NCBI RefSeq assembly: GCF_000374085.1
Contig: NZ_KB893511.1
Span: forward strand, 263-64,262
Direction of reading: 5' to 3'
DNA: 64,000 bases
Source of the DNA: Spirosoma spitsbergense DSM 19989
GTDB lineage: Bacteria > Bacteroidota > Bacteroidia > Cytophagales > Spirosomataceae
Within the stretch, counting starts at the first letter, position 1; each line of letters starts with the position of its first letter. The position numbers and the translations under genes are program-made. The notes beneath the pieces are model-generated. The model had not been told where the DNA came from, did no database searches, and saw only the letters and a list, made by a program, of their open reading frames with translations. Below are positions 33,542-43,493 of this stretch, piece after piece.

Positions 33542-33812
33542 AAAAACTTTTTACATTTTTTTACAGGTTATTAAAAGAAAGACAGGTATTCCTTACCCGT
33601 AGCCCGACAAATTCTCCCTGGCCGGGCGGGGCAACTACTTATTTAACGCAAACCGTGAATTCAACTTTTGATTGTCAGATGATTACCCTACTGTAGGTGC
33701 GTACTGTTCGTAGAAATAGCAGTCATCATACGAATTCATCACATCATAAGTATGTGAATTTTTTGGCAACTGGGCAGTAATCTCTAAGCCCGTGTTAGCT
33801 TATAAAAGACAT
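33542..33812. other. Non-coding gap upstream of lacI
   Basis: No ORF or RNA gene is recognised between the lacI promoter and the endonuclease/phosphatase-family gene end at 33813. Near 33730-33765 there is an imperfect hairpin (AATTCATCACAT / ATGTGAATT) followed by a T-run on the plus strand. It could act as a terminator for plus-strand transcription, but no plus-strand gene is nearby. Confidence 0.35.
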
Positions 33813-34655
33813 TTAGTTCAGCATTAACTTCACCAATACCGGCTGATGGTCGGAGGGGTATCGCTGCTCTTTGGCATCGGTCAATACGCCGTATTTGAGC
33901 ACATCGAACTGCTTGCTGACAAAAATGTAGTCGATGCGTTTGTCCATCGGGGCATCAAATTTAAACGAATTGAAGGTGCCTTCCGGGCCATAGGGGGGCG
34001 TGGCTGTTGCGGCATGGGTATCCCGCAACAGCGTTTGGATGGTTAAGATTTGTTCCGTTTCGGGGGTTGAGTTAAAATCACCCGTCAGAATAACCGGCTC
34101 ATTCTTCGCAATCTCTTTTATTTTTTCGACCATCAGTTTTCCCGATTGCCGACGGGCTTCAATTCCCTGGTGGTCGAAGTGAACACTGAAAAAGAAAAAA
34201 TCTTTTTGGGTTTTTGTATCCCTGAATTTCGCCCAGGAGCAAATTCGGTTGCAGCAGGTAGCGTCCCAGCCTTTGCCCGGTTTGTCAGGCGTTTCGCTGA
34301 GCCAGAAATTCCCTGATGTCAATACCCTGAATCGATCTTTTCGGTAGAAAATGGCCGAGTGTTCACCCGCTTCTTTGCCGTCATCGCGCCCGGCCCCCAA
34401 AAAAGAGTATTCTTTTAATTCAGCAATATCATTCAACTGATCCCGCAAACCTTCCTGCGTACCAAACAGGTCAAATTCGTGAAAGGCAATCAGGGCCTTT
34501 ACATTCTCTTTCCGGTTCGGCCAGGCATTGATACCATCCCCTTTGTTGTTGTAGCGCAGATTATAGGTAGCTACCGTAAGTGAAGCCGATGACTGGGCAA
34601 ATGTGGGCTGACCAATAAGCACAGTACCCAGCAAGAAAAGAATCAGACGTGGCAT
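33813..34655 (-). CDS. Secreted endonuclease/exonuclease/phosphatase family protein
   Basis: A 280-residue exported protein (Sec signal about 1-20, ending PTFAQ) of the DNase I-like metallophosphatase fold. Motifs in order: TVATYNLRYN, FGTQEGLRDQL, HSAIFYRKDRF, FSVHFDHQG, LTGDFNSTPE, KRIDYIFVS and YPSDHQPVL, giving the metal ligands and catalytic Asp/His residues. Members cleave phosphodiesters or phosphomonoesters, such as nucleic acids, inositol phosphates or sphingomyelin; the substrate here is unknown. A truncated and mutated paralogue is at 10610-10933. The gene follows a decayed susCD pair on the same strand. Confidence 0.88.
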   Translation of the reverse strand: MPRLILFLLGTVLIGQPTFAQSSASLTVATYNLRYNNKGDGINAWPNRKENVKALIAFHEFDLFGTQEGLRDQLNDIAELKEYSFLGAGRDDGKEAGEHSAIFYRKDRFRVLTSGNFWLSETPDKPGKGWDATCCNRICSWAKFRDTKTQKDFFFFSVHFDHQGIEARRQSGKLMVEKIKEIAKNEPVILTGDFNSTPETEQILTIQTLLRDTHAATATPPYGPEGTFNSFKFDAPMDKRIDYIFVSKQFDVLKYGVLTDAKEQRYPSDHQPVLVKLMLN

Positions 34656-34714
34656 TTGTAGTGGGTTTAAGCGTGTATCAGAAACTTACTTCGGACGAAT
34701 AATTAAAAAACGAA

Positions 34715-34774
34715 CTATTCCGGTCACTGCCTTGCCGAGACTTAAATTGTCCTGCCAGGCAGTGATCGGAATAG
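34715..34774. terminator. 18-bp inverted repeat in intergenic region
   Basis: Arms 34715-34732 and 34757-34774 match at 17 of 18 positions (CTATTCCGGTCACTGCCT versus the complement of AGGCAGTGATCGGAATAG), with a 24-base loop. It lies in the 348-base gap between the endonuclease-family start (34655) and the end of the decayed susD (35004). No gene is recognised in the rest of this gap. It may end transcription coming from the old susCD unit. Confidence 0.55.
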
Positions 34775-35003
34775 GGTAAAGGTAAAATTTAATATTCTAC
34801 TTACGGAGAACGTTCGCCAGTTAGGTCAATTCGCCAGACGTATCTTTTTTCAACCGTTTCGATACCATTCAACCTGGCTACCCCAGGCAGGTAACTTTTG
34901 CGAATCAAACAGCACGCAGTTGGTAGCGTACCTAATCTACAATGGCATAAGGAACAGATAGGTTGTTCAGGAAAGATTTTCTGCCCGAAAGCCAATGCCC
35001 GGT

Positions 35004-36769
35004 TTACCAGCCCGGGTTTTGACCGAGCTTGGGATTGGTAATAACATCCGCTGCCGGAATGGGGTAATAATAGTTCTTATCTTCCCACTTTCTGGGGATA
35101 TTATTCAGCAAGGTCAGTTCTCCGGAAGTATCGCCGGTCAACAGCTGCGAATTGGGTTTACCCGCTATCAGGGGGGATACTTCCACGTACGTAACGCCGG
35201 CAACCTTGGCTGGTAATTTTTTGTAAAACGCTACGTCCAGAATACCGTCCTCGTTTAAATCCAGTGGCGTATCCAGTGCGGGAACATACATACCGTTCCA
35301 CTCCATTTGCATGAGCTCACCCCGTTTCCATCGAACGATGTCGTCAAAGCGGAACCCTTCGAGGCATAGTTCGATGCCGCGTTCCCGGCGAACTTCCAGC
35401 AGGGAAGGGTCAGTGATACCCGGAAAATAGTTTGCCTGTAAATAGGGGTCGGCAACCGTTGGTTTGGCCGTTGTCCCTCCCGTTATACCGGCTCTTTTTC
35501 GTAACGCTCCCACACTCAGGGCCCAGTCCGCATCCGTAAGCGTACCCAGTTCAGCTTTGGCTTCGGCATAGGCCAACAGTACTTCGGCATAGCGAATTAT
35601 AGTAACGGAGTTGATATTCAAATCACGGGTATCCTAGTACATGTCATCCAAGGCCCATTTTATGGGCATATAACCCGTATACGTATAGGAAAATAAAGGG
35701 GGAGCCGGTACTAAAACGCCCGAATTTATGCGTTTATAATCGCCGGTACGAATGGTTTGCTGGAGCCGTTTGTCGCGCCCCTTTACTTCGTCTTTAAACA
35801 GCGTTGTTTTATAAGCCGGGTCGTTGGTAAAGGGTGTACCATCAATTTTTAGGTACGTGTTGATGAAGGTTCTGATAAAGCTCGCTTTGTCGCCGTAGGT
35901 GCCGCTGGTCCAGTACCAGTTGCCATCGTTGAGGTTGTTCAGCGCCAGGTCGCAAACGGCAGACAGCATAATTTCTGTGCCAATTGGGGCAGGGTTGATG
36001 AACACCTGACGGTATGATCTATCGATACCGGCTCCGTCATACAGTTTATATCCCCCTTCGTCAATCACTTTCTTTGCGGCTACGGCCGCCTGATTCAGCA
36101 AACCCGCTGACGAATTACCAAGATTCAATTTCGTATGGTATTTCCTGAAGGTTCCTTCATCAGGCTTACCCGTGCCTTGAAGGCATAAGCCACGTATTTG
36201 GTAATTAAGCTGCGGGTTGGTTCACTTGGTGTTGTAATATTCTGGCAGGCATAATCCAGGTCGGCCAGTACTGAATCCATCACCATAACCCGCGAATCGC
36301 GCTCTTTATACAGTATTTCGGTATCCGATACATCGAGTGGTTTGTTAATCCAGGGCACATCTCCAAATCGTTTTACTTTATCGAAGTAAAACCAGGCTCT
36401 AAAAAACCGGGCAATGCCCAGATAGTTCTTTCTGACCGTTACCGGAACGTTGGGGCTATTGCAGTTGTGAATGAAATAGTTGATGTTTCTCAAATCAGAC
36501 CACGACCAGCCCGTGCTTACCTGCGCGCTGTAGTTTCCGGGTGTAATAAAAGCCGGACTATCTTTCCGCGCCAGGTAGTCGGACATGGCATCGGCCCGGT
36601 GCAGGTTTTTCCCGTTCAGGATGTTATAGAATGAGTTGGTGTAGAGCACCAGGCCATTTTCGCTGCTGAAAATGGGGCCTTTGGTCGTGGTCGCTTCCGG
36701 GAGTTCCTCCAGGCTGCACCCCGTAAGCAAAAGGGTAAACAGAAGGATGAGGGTATATTTTGCGTTCAT
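35004..36769 (-). pseudogene. susD family gene broken by a frameshift and an amber codon
   Basis: Conceptual translation gives a full-length SusD lipoprotein: lipobox LLLTGC; ARFFRAWFYFDKVKRFGDVPW; LNLGNSSAGLLNQAAVAAKKVI; IIRYAEVLLAYAEAKAELG; GFRFDDIVRWKRGELM; YYYPIPAADVITNP. Two lesions break it. After ...ARVSL (near 36150) the frame shifts by one base, consistent with a single-base deletion before EGTFRKYH. At 35634-35636 an in-frame TAG separates DDMY from DTRDLN. The result is three disconnected ORFs. Sequencing error could explain one lesion, but the adjoining susC is also a remnant. Confidence 0.85.
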
Positions 36770-36790
36770 GATTGTACGTTGTTTGGACGG

Positions 36791-37385
36791 TTAGAATGTG
36801 ATGGACAAACCGCAGGTTACACTTTTCAAAATGGGGTAGTTGTAGCCATCGCCGGAGTTGCCGCCCGGATTGAACACCTGGTCAGACGCTACCGCGCTCT
36901 CTACGTCTATATCGCGGGTGATCTTATAGAGGGGTGAGAAGGACAGTATGTTCTCCGCCGACAGGTAGACCCGGGCCGCCGAAGAGCTAATTTTTGACAC
37001 CAGGGCTCGGGGTAAGTTGTAGCCGAACTGAATGTTTTTCAGGCGCATGTACGCTACGTTTTGCAGGTATTTTGTTTGTGGGGCTGCCAGCGTTCCGTTG
37101 GCGTTGCTGGCAATACGGGACACGTACCGGGGGAAATAGGCGTTCACGTTGTCTTCGGTCCAGATGTTACCAAGCTGGCTTTTGGGAATGTCGCCGTACG
37201 GTCTGTTATACTGCCCCCAGAACAGGCTGGCTTCCCGGCTGGGGTACCAGTCCTGTTTGCCAACGCCCTGCACAAAGGCCGAAAAGAAAAAGTTGTTCCA
37301 GTCCGCCCCCAGCATAACCCCGTAGGTATAGCGGGGCGTTGAGTTGCCGATAATGGAGCGGTCGCCGGGGTACAAGCAGGAAATC
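36791..37385 (-). pseudogene. C-terminal remnant of a SusC transporter
   Basis: About 195 residues match the end of a SusC/RagA barrel: PGDRSIIGNSTPRYTYGV, FSAFVQGVGKQDWYP, SLFWGQYNRPYGD, YMRLKNIQFGYNLP, RVYLSAENILSFSP and a final VTCGLSITF. The signal peptide, plug and most of the barrel are missing. Upstream, near 37385, the homology stops and a different protein in another frame begins. It is the former partner of the broken susD 21 bases downstream. A large internal deletion is inferred. Confidence 0.85.
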
Positions 37386-37799
37386 GCCCTCATCCCGCAC
37401 ACGTTCCGGACTCCTGTAATCGAAATTGCCACCGGTAAAGGAAGGAACCATCGCCTGCGTCACAGGTTGCCCGTTAAGCATTGATTTGGCCACTCTGATT
37501 TCTACCTCGATCACACCCTTTTTGCTGCCATAACCTAATGAACGGGGTTCATTCCAGGCAAACCAGGCTCCTGCCAGACTCTATCCGGCCAGCATCAGTC
37601 CAGTCACCGTCTGGACGGGCCTTAGATACCCTTGCCCTGCCAGAAACCAGGCGACTCCACCCACCAGTAAACTCTCCGACAGGCCGGGGCTTTGTCCGGG
37701 ATTGGCACTGTTAAGATGGTCGATGACGATCAGGGTCATGATAAAGACCAATGGGGCGGTGCAAAGGCCCAGAACGAAGGCAGTTAAAAAACGCTCCAT
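37386..37799 (-). pseudogene. Truncated membrane protein gene with internal amber, fused to susC remnant
   Basis: From the ATG at 37799, 72 residues include two hydrophobic segments (about 4-26 and 43-72: FLTAFVLGLCTAPLVFIMTL; LVGGVAWFLAGQGYL) and end at TAG (37581-37583). The same frame stays open beyond it (SLAGAWFAWNEPRSLGYG, then KGVIEVEIRVAK, SFTGGNFDYRSPERVRDEGD) until about 37386, where SusC sequence starts in another frame. It reads as one gene interrupted by an amber codon and cut by a deletion junction. A separate 72-residue small membrane protein is the alternative. No family recognised. Confidence 0.6.
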
Positions 37800-37838
37800 A
37801 AATAATGGGGGTATTGATTGGAGAATGACGTCTCCGCG

Positions 37839-38951
37839 CTATTCTGACTCTTTTTTTTTGTTCGTACGGCGACCGTATTGGTAGGAATGTCGCTTATCCG
37901 CAGCATCCCGGTCGAGATCATTTTCGATCATCGCAAACGAAGCCAGATCAGCCTCGCGCAAGGCTTTGCCTTTATAGTAAATCTGGTGGCTATCTTTTGC
38001 ATAGCCCGATGCAAGGACACTGAATGACGCGGGATCGCATCCTTTTATGCGTTTGTCCTCGTAAAAAATGGCCTTGTTATCCCGGCTATATTCATCATTC
38101 AGGTAAGCGAAAGAGGCTTTATCGGCGTTAAGAATCAGGTTTTTCTGGAAGTACACATGCGTACTGTCGACCGTGTAATTCAGGTTATAGGCCTGGAGCA
38201 ATGAAAAGGTCACCGGATCGGCATCCGTTAACGGGCTATCCTTATAAAAAGCGTGGGTTTTGTCCTTCGCGTACAGCCCATCGACCACGGTAAAAGATGC
38301 CGGGTCTGCTTCTTTAACGACGATTGCCTGAGGGATTTGTTGCCCACTCGAATCGGCGTGAGTAATCCAGCAATAATACACCTGCCTGTCATCTTTTGCG
38401 AACGCCTGACTTAATACTACAAACGAATCACCATCACTGCTCGAAATGGGTTTTAAACCAAAATAACCTGCTTTACTATCTTTCGCGAAGCGATACTGAA
38501 GGGGTACAAACGACACCACATCGTTCACCGTAAAGCCTATCCCCTGATAATATGCCCGAAATTTATCTTTGGCATATTGGTCGGTCATCGCCCGAAAGGA
38601 ACCCGCATCGGCATCCGGTACCCGTTTGGTCTTATTCTTCCGAACGGTGAAATAGGTCTGGCCATCCAGAAAATTATCGCAATAAAAAACGATCGATTTG
38701 TCCTTCGCGTACTGATCGTCGAGGGCTGTAAAACTGGAGCCGTCTATCCCGGTAAGGGCCACCCCCCGGTAATACCCCTGATGATCATCGCGGGCAAAAA
38801 CGTCGTTCAGGGCCTTAAATGAGGTATAATCGGCTTCCTGGATAGGGATATCCCTGAAATACACCGCGCCATTCTTTTTCTCGTAGTTGTTTTTGCAGGA
38901 CGCCAGAAGTCCCCAACTGAGAACGGACAGCAGGATGCGAAATAGTTTCAT
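37839..38951 (-). CDS. DKNYY-repeat lipoprotein
   Basis: A 370-residue predicted lipoprotein (signal LSVLSWGLLASC). The rest is a run of about eight DKNYY-type repeats, each of roughly 40 residues. They follow the form YAKDK..VYY.G..L..AD..SF..L, for example YAKDKTHAFYKDSPLTDADPVTF and YAKDSHQIYYKGKALREADLASF. The DKNYY family is widespread but has no defined biochemical role. The ATG at 38951 is chosen because the longer ORF starts with TTG. The charged C-terminus (HSYQYGRRTNKKKESE) departs from the repeat. It stands upstream of the decayed block on the same strand. Confidence 0.82.
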   Translation of the reverse strand: MKLFRILLSVLSWGLLASCKNNYEKKNGAVYFRDIPIQEADYTSFKALNDVFARDDHQGYYRGVALTGIDGSSFTALDDQYAKDKSIVFYCDNFLDGQTYFTVRKNKTKRVPDADAGSFRAMTDQYAKDKFRAYYQGIGFTVNDVVSFVPLQYRFAKDSKAGYFGLKPISSSDGDSFVVLSQAFAKDDRQVYYCWITHADSSGQQIPQAIVVKEADPASFTVVDGLYAKDKTHAFYKDSPLTDADPVTFSLLQAYNLNYTVDSTHVYFQKNLILNADKASFAYLNDEYSRDNKAIFYEDKRIKGCDPASFSVLASGYAKDSHQIYYKGKALREADLASFAMIENDLDRDAADKRHSYQYGRRTNKKKESE

Positions 38952-39276
38952 TATCAAATGTATAACCGAGTGGACATTGTATCAATAGTCGCTATTCTTC
39001 GGTGATATTCAGGGTTTTATTGAGTGTGCGGTGATTATCCCGTTAAATAGACTAATAACCCTGGCGGTGGAAGGCATGACGACGCCCAAACGAACGAAAT
39101 CGGTAGGCTTTCGGCAAAGATTATTCCACGACTCGTGCGATTAGACCAGCCAATGGCAGTCTGCCAGTAATGAACTGATAAGGAGCACAGAAAAATAGTC
39201 AATAGCGCAGCATTGAGTAAATTTTAGTCAAAATGACCTTAGGGTAAGAGCATTCGCTCAGCCTAATTATCCCCTT
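38952..39276. other. Divergent intergenic region, no gene recognised
   Basis: A gap of 325 bases separates the minus-strand DKNYY gene and the plus-strand ThuA-like gene, so promoters for both should lie here. No clear TAnnTTTG box with a -33 partner, palindrome or RNA gene was found. Short candidate boxes exist (for example near 39115), but they do not fit the spacing. Confidence 0.35.
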
Positions 39277-40182
39277 ATGAAAACACAACGCCGGACATTT
39301 ATCAAACAGGCAACGGGTTTACTGGCCGCTTCCTGTTTGCTTAACCCAGTAGAATCCCTGGCCAGTCGGGTAAAACCGGTCGTAGGGAAAGCTAAAAAAC
39401 CTCTGGTCGTGTTCGTGACTGGCGACCATGAGTACAGTGGCGAACTGACGCTGCCATTTATAGCGGCTGAACTGGAAAAAAACTACGGGATGCGGACGAA
39501 AGTCCTCAAAGCCTACCCCGATTATAACGGAGAGAAAGATATTCCCGGCCTGGAAAGTCTGCGCGATGCCGACCTCGCCGTGTTTTACCTGCGCTGGCGG
39601 CAACTCCCCCAGGAGCAGCTAAACTACATTGATGAGTACCTGAAATCGGGGAAACCCGTCATGGGGTTTCGCACTACTACCCATGCCTTCAATTTTCCCG
39701 AGGGCGACCCCCGGCAGCGGTGGAACGCGTTTGGGGAATTTGCCTTTGGCGCCCCTCCGGGCTGGGGTGGTAAGGCGCAGCATACCCACTACGGGCACAA
39801 GAGTACAACGGATGTGACCATCGTACCGGCAGCGGCCAGTAACCCGATTCTGACGGGCGTGGCTCCGTCATTCCACGCGGCTTCGTGGTTGTATCGTACC
39901 CTGCCCGACTACCCCGCCAAGGGGTCTGTGCCCCTGCTGATGGGCAAATCCGTTAACCCCGATAAAGCGGCCATCGACAACCCGGTGGCCTGGACGTGGC
40001 AGAATCAGTGGGGCGGTAAAGCATTTATGACCACGCTGGGACATCCGGAGGACTTTAAAGAGGAGCCGTTCCAGCGGTTAGTGATCAATGCCATCCATTG
40101 GGAACTGGGTTTGCCCGTGCCGAAACGGTGGAAGGGCAAAATCGATATCAACGTGCCTTACGGCCATCCTTCAAAATCATAA
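39277..40182 (+). CDS. ThuA-like domain protein with Tat signal
   Basis: A 301-residue exported protein. The N-terminus MKTQRRTFIKQATGLLAASC is a twin-arginine signal. The rest has the ThuA/glutamine-amidotransferase-like fold: PLVVFVTGDHEYSGELTLP, YDADLAVFYLRWR-like strand (DADLAVFYLRWRQLP), GKPVMGFRTTTHAF, ILTGVAPSF, and PVAWTWQNQWGGKAFMTTLGHPEDF. ThuA-like domains are linked to trehalose/sugar metabolism and often sit beside PVC-type cytochrome proteins, as here (next gene starts five bases after this stop). The catalytic role of the family is not settled. Confidence 0.82.
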   Translation: MKTQRRTFIKQATGLLAASCLLNPVESLASRVKPVVGKAKKPLVVFVTGDHEYSGELTLPFIAAELEKNYGMRTKVLKAYPDYNGEKDIPGLESLRDADLAVFYLRWRQLPQEQLNYIDEYLKSGKPVMGFRTTTHAFNFPEGDPRQRWNAFGEFAFGAPPGWGGKAQHTHYGHKSTTDVTIVPAAASNPILTGVAPSFHAASWLYRTLPDYPAKGSVPLLMGKSVNPDKAAIDNPVAWTWQNQWGGKAFMTTLGHPEDFKEEPFQRLVINAIHWELGLPVPKRWKGKIDINVPYGHPSKS

Positions 40183-40186
40183 ACGT

Positions 40187-43100
40187 ATGAAATGGCTCAT
40201 TGCCCGGAAAAACAGCCTTGTTGCGCAGCTCATTGTTATCGGTCTGCTGCTGAGTTTTTTTACTGCCCTAAAGTTTAACACCACCGCGTTTGTTCCCGTC
40301 AAAAAAAAGGAGCACATCGTTTTGCTGGGGGGTAATCTGGGGTCGAGGATGGTCAATTTCGATCATTTTGAGACCGACATGCAGGTTCGATACCCCGATA
40401 GCTCGCTGTTCATCCGCAACATGTGCGACCCCGGCGATACGCCCGGTTTCCGGCCTCGTTCGGCCCGTTTCTCGCCCTGGGCTTTCCCTGGTGCCGAGAA
40501 ATTTCAGACCGAATACGCCAATCCGTCCGACAGTCAGGGAGCGTTTCCATCACCCGATGAATGGCTGACTCAACTCAGGGCGGATGTCATCATCGCGTTC
40601 TTCGGTAACAGCGAGTCGTTTCAGGGACCGGCTGGTCTGGAAAACTACCGCGCCGAACTGGATGCGTTTATCAAACATACCCTCGCTCAGAAGTACAATG
40701 GAGCTGGTGCGCCCAAACTGGTGATCGTGTCGCCCATTGCGTACGAAGATTTGTCGGATTCGCTGGATGTACCTGGTGGACAAACCGAAAATGCAAACCT
40801 GGCCCTGTACACGAAAGCCATGCAGGACGTGGTCGAAAAAAATAACCAGAATACGGGATCAGTCTACTTCGTTGATGCCTTTACGCCCTCACAAAGCTGG
40901 TACAACGCCAGCACGGCCCCGCTGACCATTGACGGTTCGCAGTTGAACAATGCGGGTTACCGGAAACTAGGTGCCTTGCTGGCCGATCAGGTATTCGGGA
41001 AGGCAGAACCCAAAGCCGGGACCAACCGGGATCTGGTGTACCAGGCCGTGCTGGAAAAAAACTGGATGTGGCTCAACGACTACAAAATCCCCAATGGTGT
41101 ACACGTATACGGTCGTCGGTTCAAGCCGTTTGGTCCCGATAATTACCCCGCCGAGATCGAGAAAATCCGGCAGATGACCATCATCCGGGATTCGGCGGTC
41201 TGGATAGCGGCCACGCAGGGCAAAAAAATAGATCTGGCAGCGGCCGATAAGAACACCCTTACCCTGCCGCCTGTCAATACTAATTTCAATCCCGAAGCTA
41301 ACGGCAGCCTGACCTATCTATACGGCAAGGATGCTCTTAACGAACTCAAAGCGGCTCCCGGCTACCAGATTGAGTTGTTTGCGTCGGAAGTGGAGTTTCC
41401 TGACTTGGCGAACCCCGTTCAGATGACGTTCGATAACAAAGGGCGATTGTGGGTAGTAACCATGCCATCGTACCCGCATTATAAGCCCGGTGATGCCAAG
41501 CCCAACGACAAAATCCTGATCCTGGAAGACACCGACAACGATGGCAAGGCGGATAAGCAAACCATTTTTCTGGATGGGCTGCACGTGCCGGTAGGCTTTG
41601 AGCTTACCCCCGAAGGCGTGTACCTGTCGCAGGGCACAAACCTGAAACTCTATACCGACACCAATGGGGATGACAAGGCCGATAAGGTCGAAATTATCCT
41701 GAGTGGCTTCGACGACCATGATACCCACCACGAAATAAGCGCTTACGTGGCTGACCCCTCGGGGGCCATTTACATGGGCGAAGGCGTTTTCCTGCATACC
41801 AATGTCGAAACCGCCTATGGTACCGTCCGGGCTACCAACGGTGGTTTTTACCGCTACGCGCCCCAACTGCACAAACTGGAACGCACGGCTCAGCTAGCCA
41901 TTCCAAATCCGTGGGGCATCGCCTTCGATACATGGGGACAACCCATCTTTGCCGAAACCTCCAGCCCCGATGTACGGTGGATGCTGCCAGGAACCGTACT
42001 GCCCCGCTACGGCGAGTCGACGGATAAGTCGTTTCAGTTGATCGAGGATTCGCAGCGGGTGCGCCCCACTTCGGGTCTGGAGTTTGTATCCAGTCGCCAC
42101 TTTCCGGACGATGTGCAGGGTAACTTCCTGATCAACAATACTATCGGGTTTCTGGGTATGAAAATGCACACCCTGAAAGACCAGGGAACGGGCTTCAAAA
42201 GTAATTTCGTGATGGACCTGATAAAAGGCAATGACCGGAATTTCCGCCCCGTCGATATGGAGTTTGCACCGGATGGTTCGCTTTACTTCATCGACTGGCA
42301 TAACATCCTGATCGGGCACATGCAGCACAACGCCCGCGACCCGTTGCGGGACCACGTACACGGTCGGGTGTACCGGGTTACGTACCCATCACGCCCACTG
42401 GTAACACCCGCAAAGGTGTACGGAGCCAGCATTGACGAGTTACTGGATAACCTGAAATTACCCGAATACCGCACCCGTTACCGCACCCAGCGCGAACTGA
42501 GGGGCCGGAAGGCATCGGAGGTGCTACCCAAAATTACGCAGTGGGTAGCCGCACTGAATAAAAACGACCCTAATTATGAACACAACCGGCTGGAAGCGCT
42601 CTGGGCCACCTGGGGGCTGGATAAGGTTGACCAGACGCTGTTGCGGCAGGTGTTGAAGTCGCCCGATTTTCACGCCCGGGCCGCAGCTGTGCGGGTGGTT
42701 CGGTATACCGGCCACCAGGTGAAGGATCAGGCCGATTTACTGATGCAGGCTGCCCGCGACGACAACGGTCGGGTTCGGCTGGAAGCCATTGTAGCCGCTT
42801 CCTGGATCGGAAAAGAGAAAGGATTACCCATTCTGGTCGAAGCCAAAAAGAAACCACTGGACGAATGGATGCTACCCGCCTACGAAACGGCGGTAGCGCA
42901 CCTCAACGGTGAATCGGTTCGGAAAAAGACCGAAGCGGTGGTGAAATCGAATCTGAAAGGGAAAGAACTGGCACTTTACACACAGGGGAAAGAGATTTAT
43001 GGTCGGGATGGCTACTGCGCCACCTGTCACCAGCCCGATGGGAAGGGACTGTCGGCCTCCCAGTTCCCGCCCATTGCCAATAGCCCCTGGGTGCAGGGAA

Positions 43101-43378
43101 ATGAAGACCGCCTGATAAAAATCGTGTTGAAAGGGTTGATGGGGCCGATGGAGATTGAGGGTAAGAAATACTCCGGTCAGGTACCCATGACGCCCTTTGG
43201 GGGCCTGCTGAAAGATGATGAAGTGGCCGCCGTGCTGACCTATGTTCGGAAGTCGTTCGGCAACGATGCGTCGGCCATTACGCCCGAACAGGTGAAAAAA
43301 GTACGGGCCGCCACCGAGCGTAAAAAGGATTTTTACTCCCCCAGCCAGTTGCTGAAAGAGTACCCGATGGGGAAATGA
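40187..43378 (+). CDS. SGNH hydrolase / PVC-type beta-propeller dehydrogenase / HEAT / cytochrome c fusion
   Basis: A 1063-residue exported multidomain protein. An N-terminal membrane or signal helix (about 12-30) is followed by an SGNH/GDSL-like hydrolase domain (about 38-300: IVLLGGNLGSRM, VIIAFFGNSESF). Next comes a PVC-type membrane-bound dehydrogenase propeller (about 380-780: VQMTFDNKGRLWVVTMPSYP, NPWGIAFDTWGQPIF). A HEAT-like helical region (about 790-950) and a C-terminal cytochrome c follow (GYCATCHQPDGKGLS, axial Met in VPMTPFGG). The ATG at 40187 is chosen; the longer ORF overlaps the ThuA gene. It is inferred to hydrolyse and oxidise a glycan or sugar in the periplasm. Substrate unknown. 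Confidence 0.85.
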   Translation: MKWLIARKNSLVAQLIVIGLLLSFFTALKFNTTAFVPVKKKEHIVLLGGNLGSRMVNFDHFETDMQVRYPDSSLFIRNMCDPGDTPGFRPRSARFSPWAFPGAEKFQTEYANPSDSQGAFPSPDEWLTQLRADVIIAFFGNSESFQGPAGLENYRAELDAFIKHTLAQKYNGAGAPKLVIVSPIAYEDLSDSLDVPGGQTENANLALYTKAMQDVVEKNNQNTGSVYFVDAFTPSQSWYNASTAPLTIDGSQLNNAGYRKLGALLADQVFGKAEPKAGTNRDLVYQAVLEKNWMWLNDYKIPNGVHVYGRRFKPFGPDNYPAEIEKIRQMTIIRDSAVWIAATQGKKIDLAAADKNTLTLPPVNTNFNPEANGSLTYLYGKDALNELKAAPGYQIELFASEVEFPDLANPVQMTFDNKGRLWVVTMPSYPHYKPGDAKPNDKILILEDTDNDGKADKQTIFLDGLHVPVGFELTPEGVYLSQGTNLKLYTDTNGDDKADKVEIILSGFDDHDTHHEISAYVADPSGAIYMGEGVFLHTNVETAYGTVRATNGGFYRYAPQLHKLERTAQLAIPNPWGIAFDTWGQPIFAETSSPDVRWMLPGTVLPRYGESTDKSFQLIEDSQRVRPTSGLEFVSSRHFPDDVQGNFLINNTIGFLGMKMHTLKDQGTGFKSNFVMDLIKGNDRNFRPVDMEFAPDGSLYFIDWHNILIGHMQHNARDPLRDHVHGRVYRVTYPSRPLVTPAKVYGASIDELLDNLKLPEYRTRYRTQRELRGRKASEVLPKITQWVAALNKNDPNYEHNRLEALWATWGLDKVDQTLLRQVLKSPDFHARAAAVRVVRYTGHQVKDQADLLMQAARDDNGRVRLEAIVAASWIGKEKGLPILVEAKKKPLDEWMLPAYETAVAHLNGESVRKKTEAVVKSNLKGKELALYTQGKEIYGRDGYCATCHQPDGKGLSASQFPPIANSPWVQGNEDRLIKIVLKGLMGPMEIEGKKYSGQVPMTPFGGLLKDDEVAAVLTYVRKSFGNDASAITPEQVKKVRAATERKKDFYSPSQLLKEYPMGK

Positions 43379-43493
43379 GTTTGTTGTTTGTCGTTTGCGG
43401 TTTGTCGTTGTGTTTCCCCGCCGGGACTGACGCAGATAACGAAGATGCGTCGACAAACAACAAACGATAAACGATAGATAACAAACTCAACAC
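43379..43493. repeat. Intergenic TTTGTCG/CGACAAA inverted element
   Basis: The gap holds TTTGTTGTTTGTCGTTTG-type words on the left (43380-43412) and CGACAAACAACAAACG-type words on the right (43451-43475), which are reverse complements with mismatches. The word differs from the GTCATT and GTTTATGG elements, but the design is the same: a degenerate word array and its reverse complement in one intergenic region. It would give a stem-loop before the isomerase cistron. Confidence 0.65.

Noticed and set aside
34801-34995. A 64-codon minus-strand ORF upstream of the endonuclease-family gene
   Set aside because: No homology, no partner and no plausible regulatory context; probably chance in a gap.
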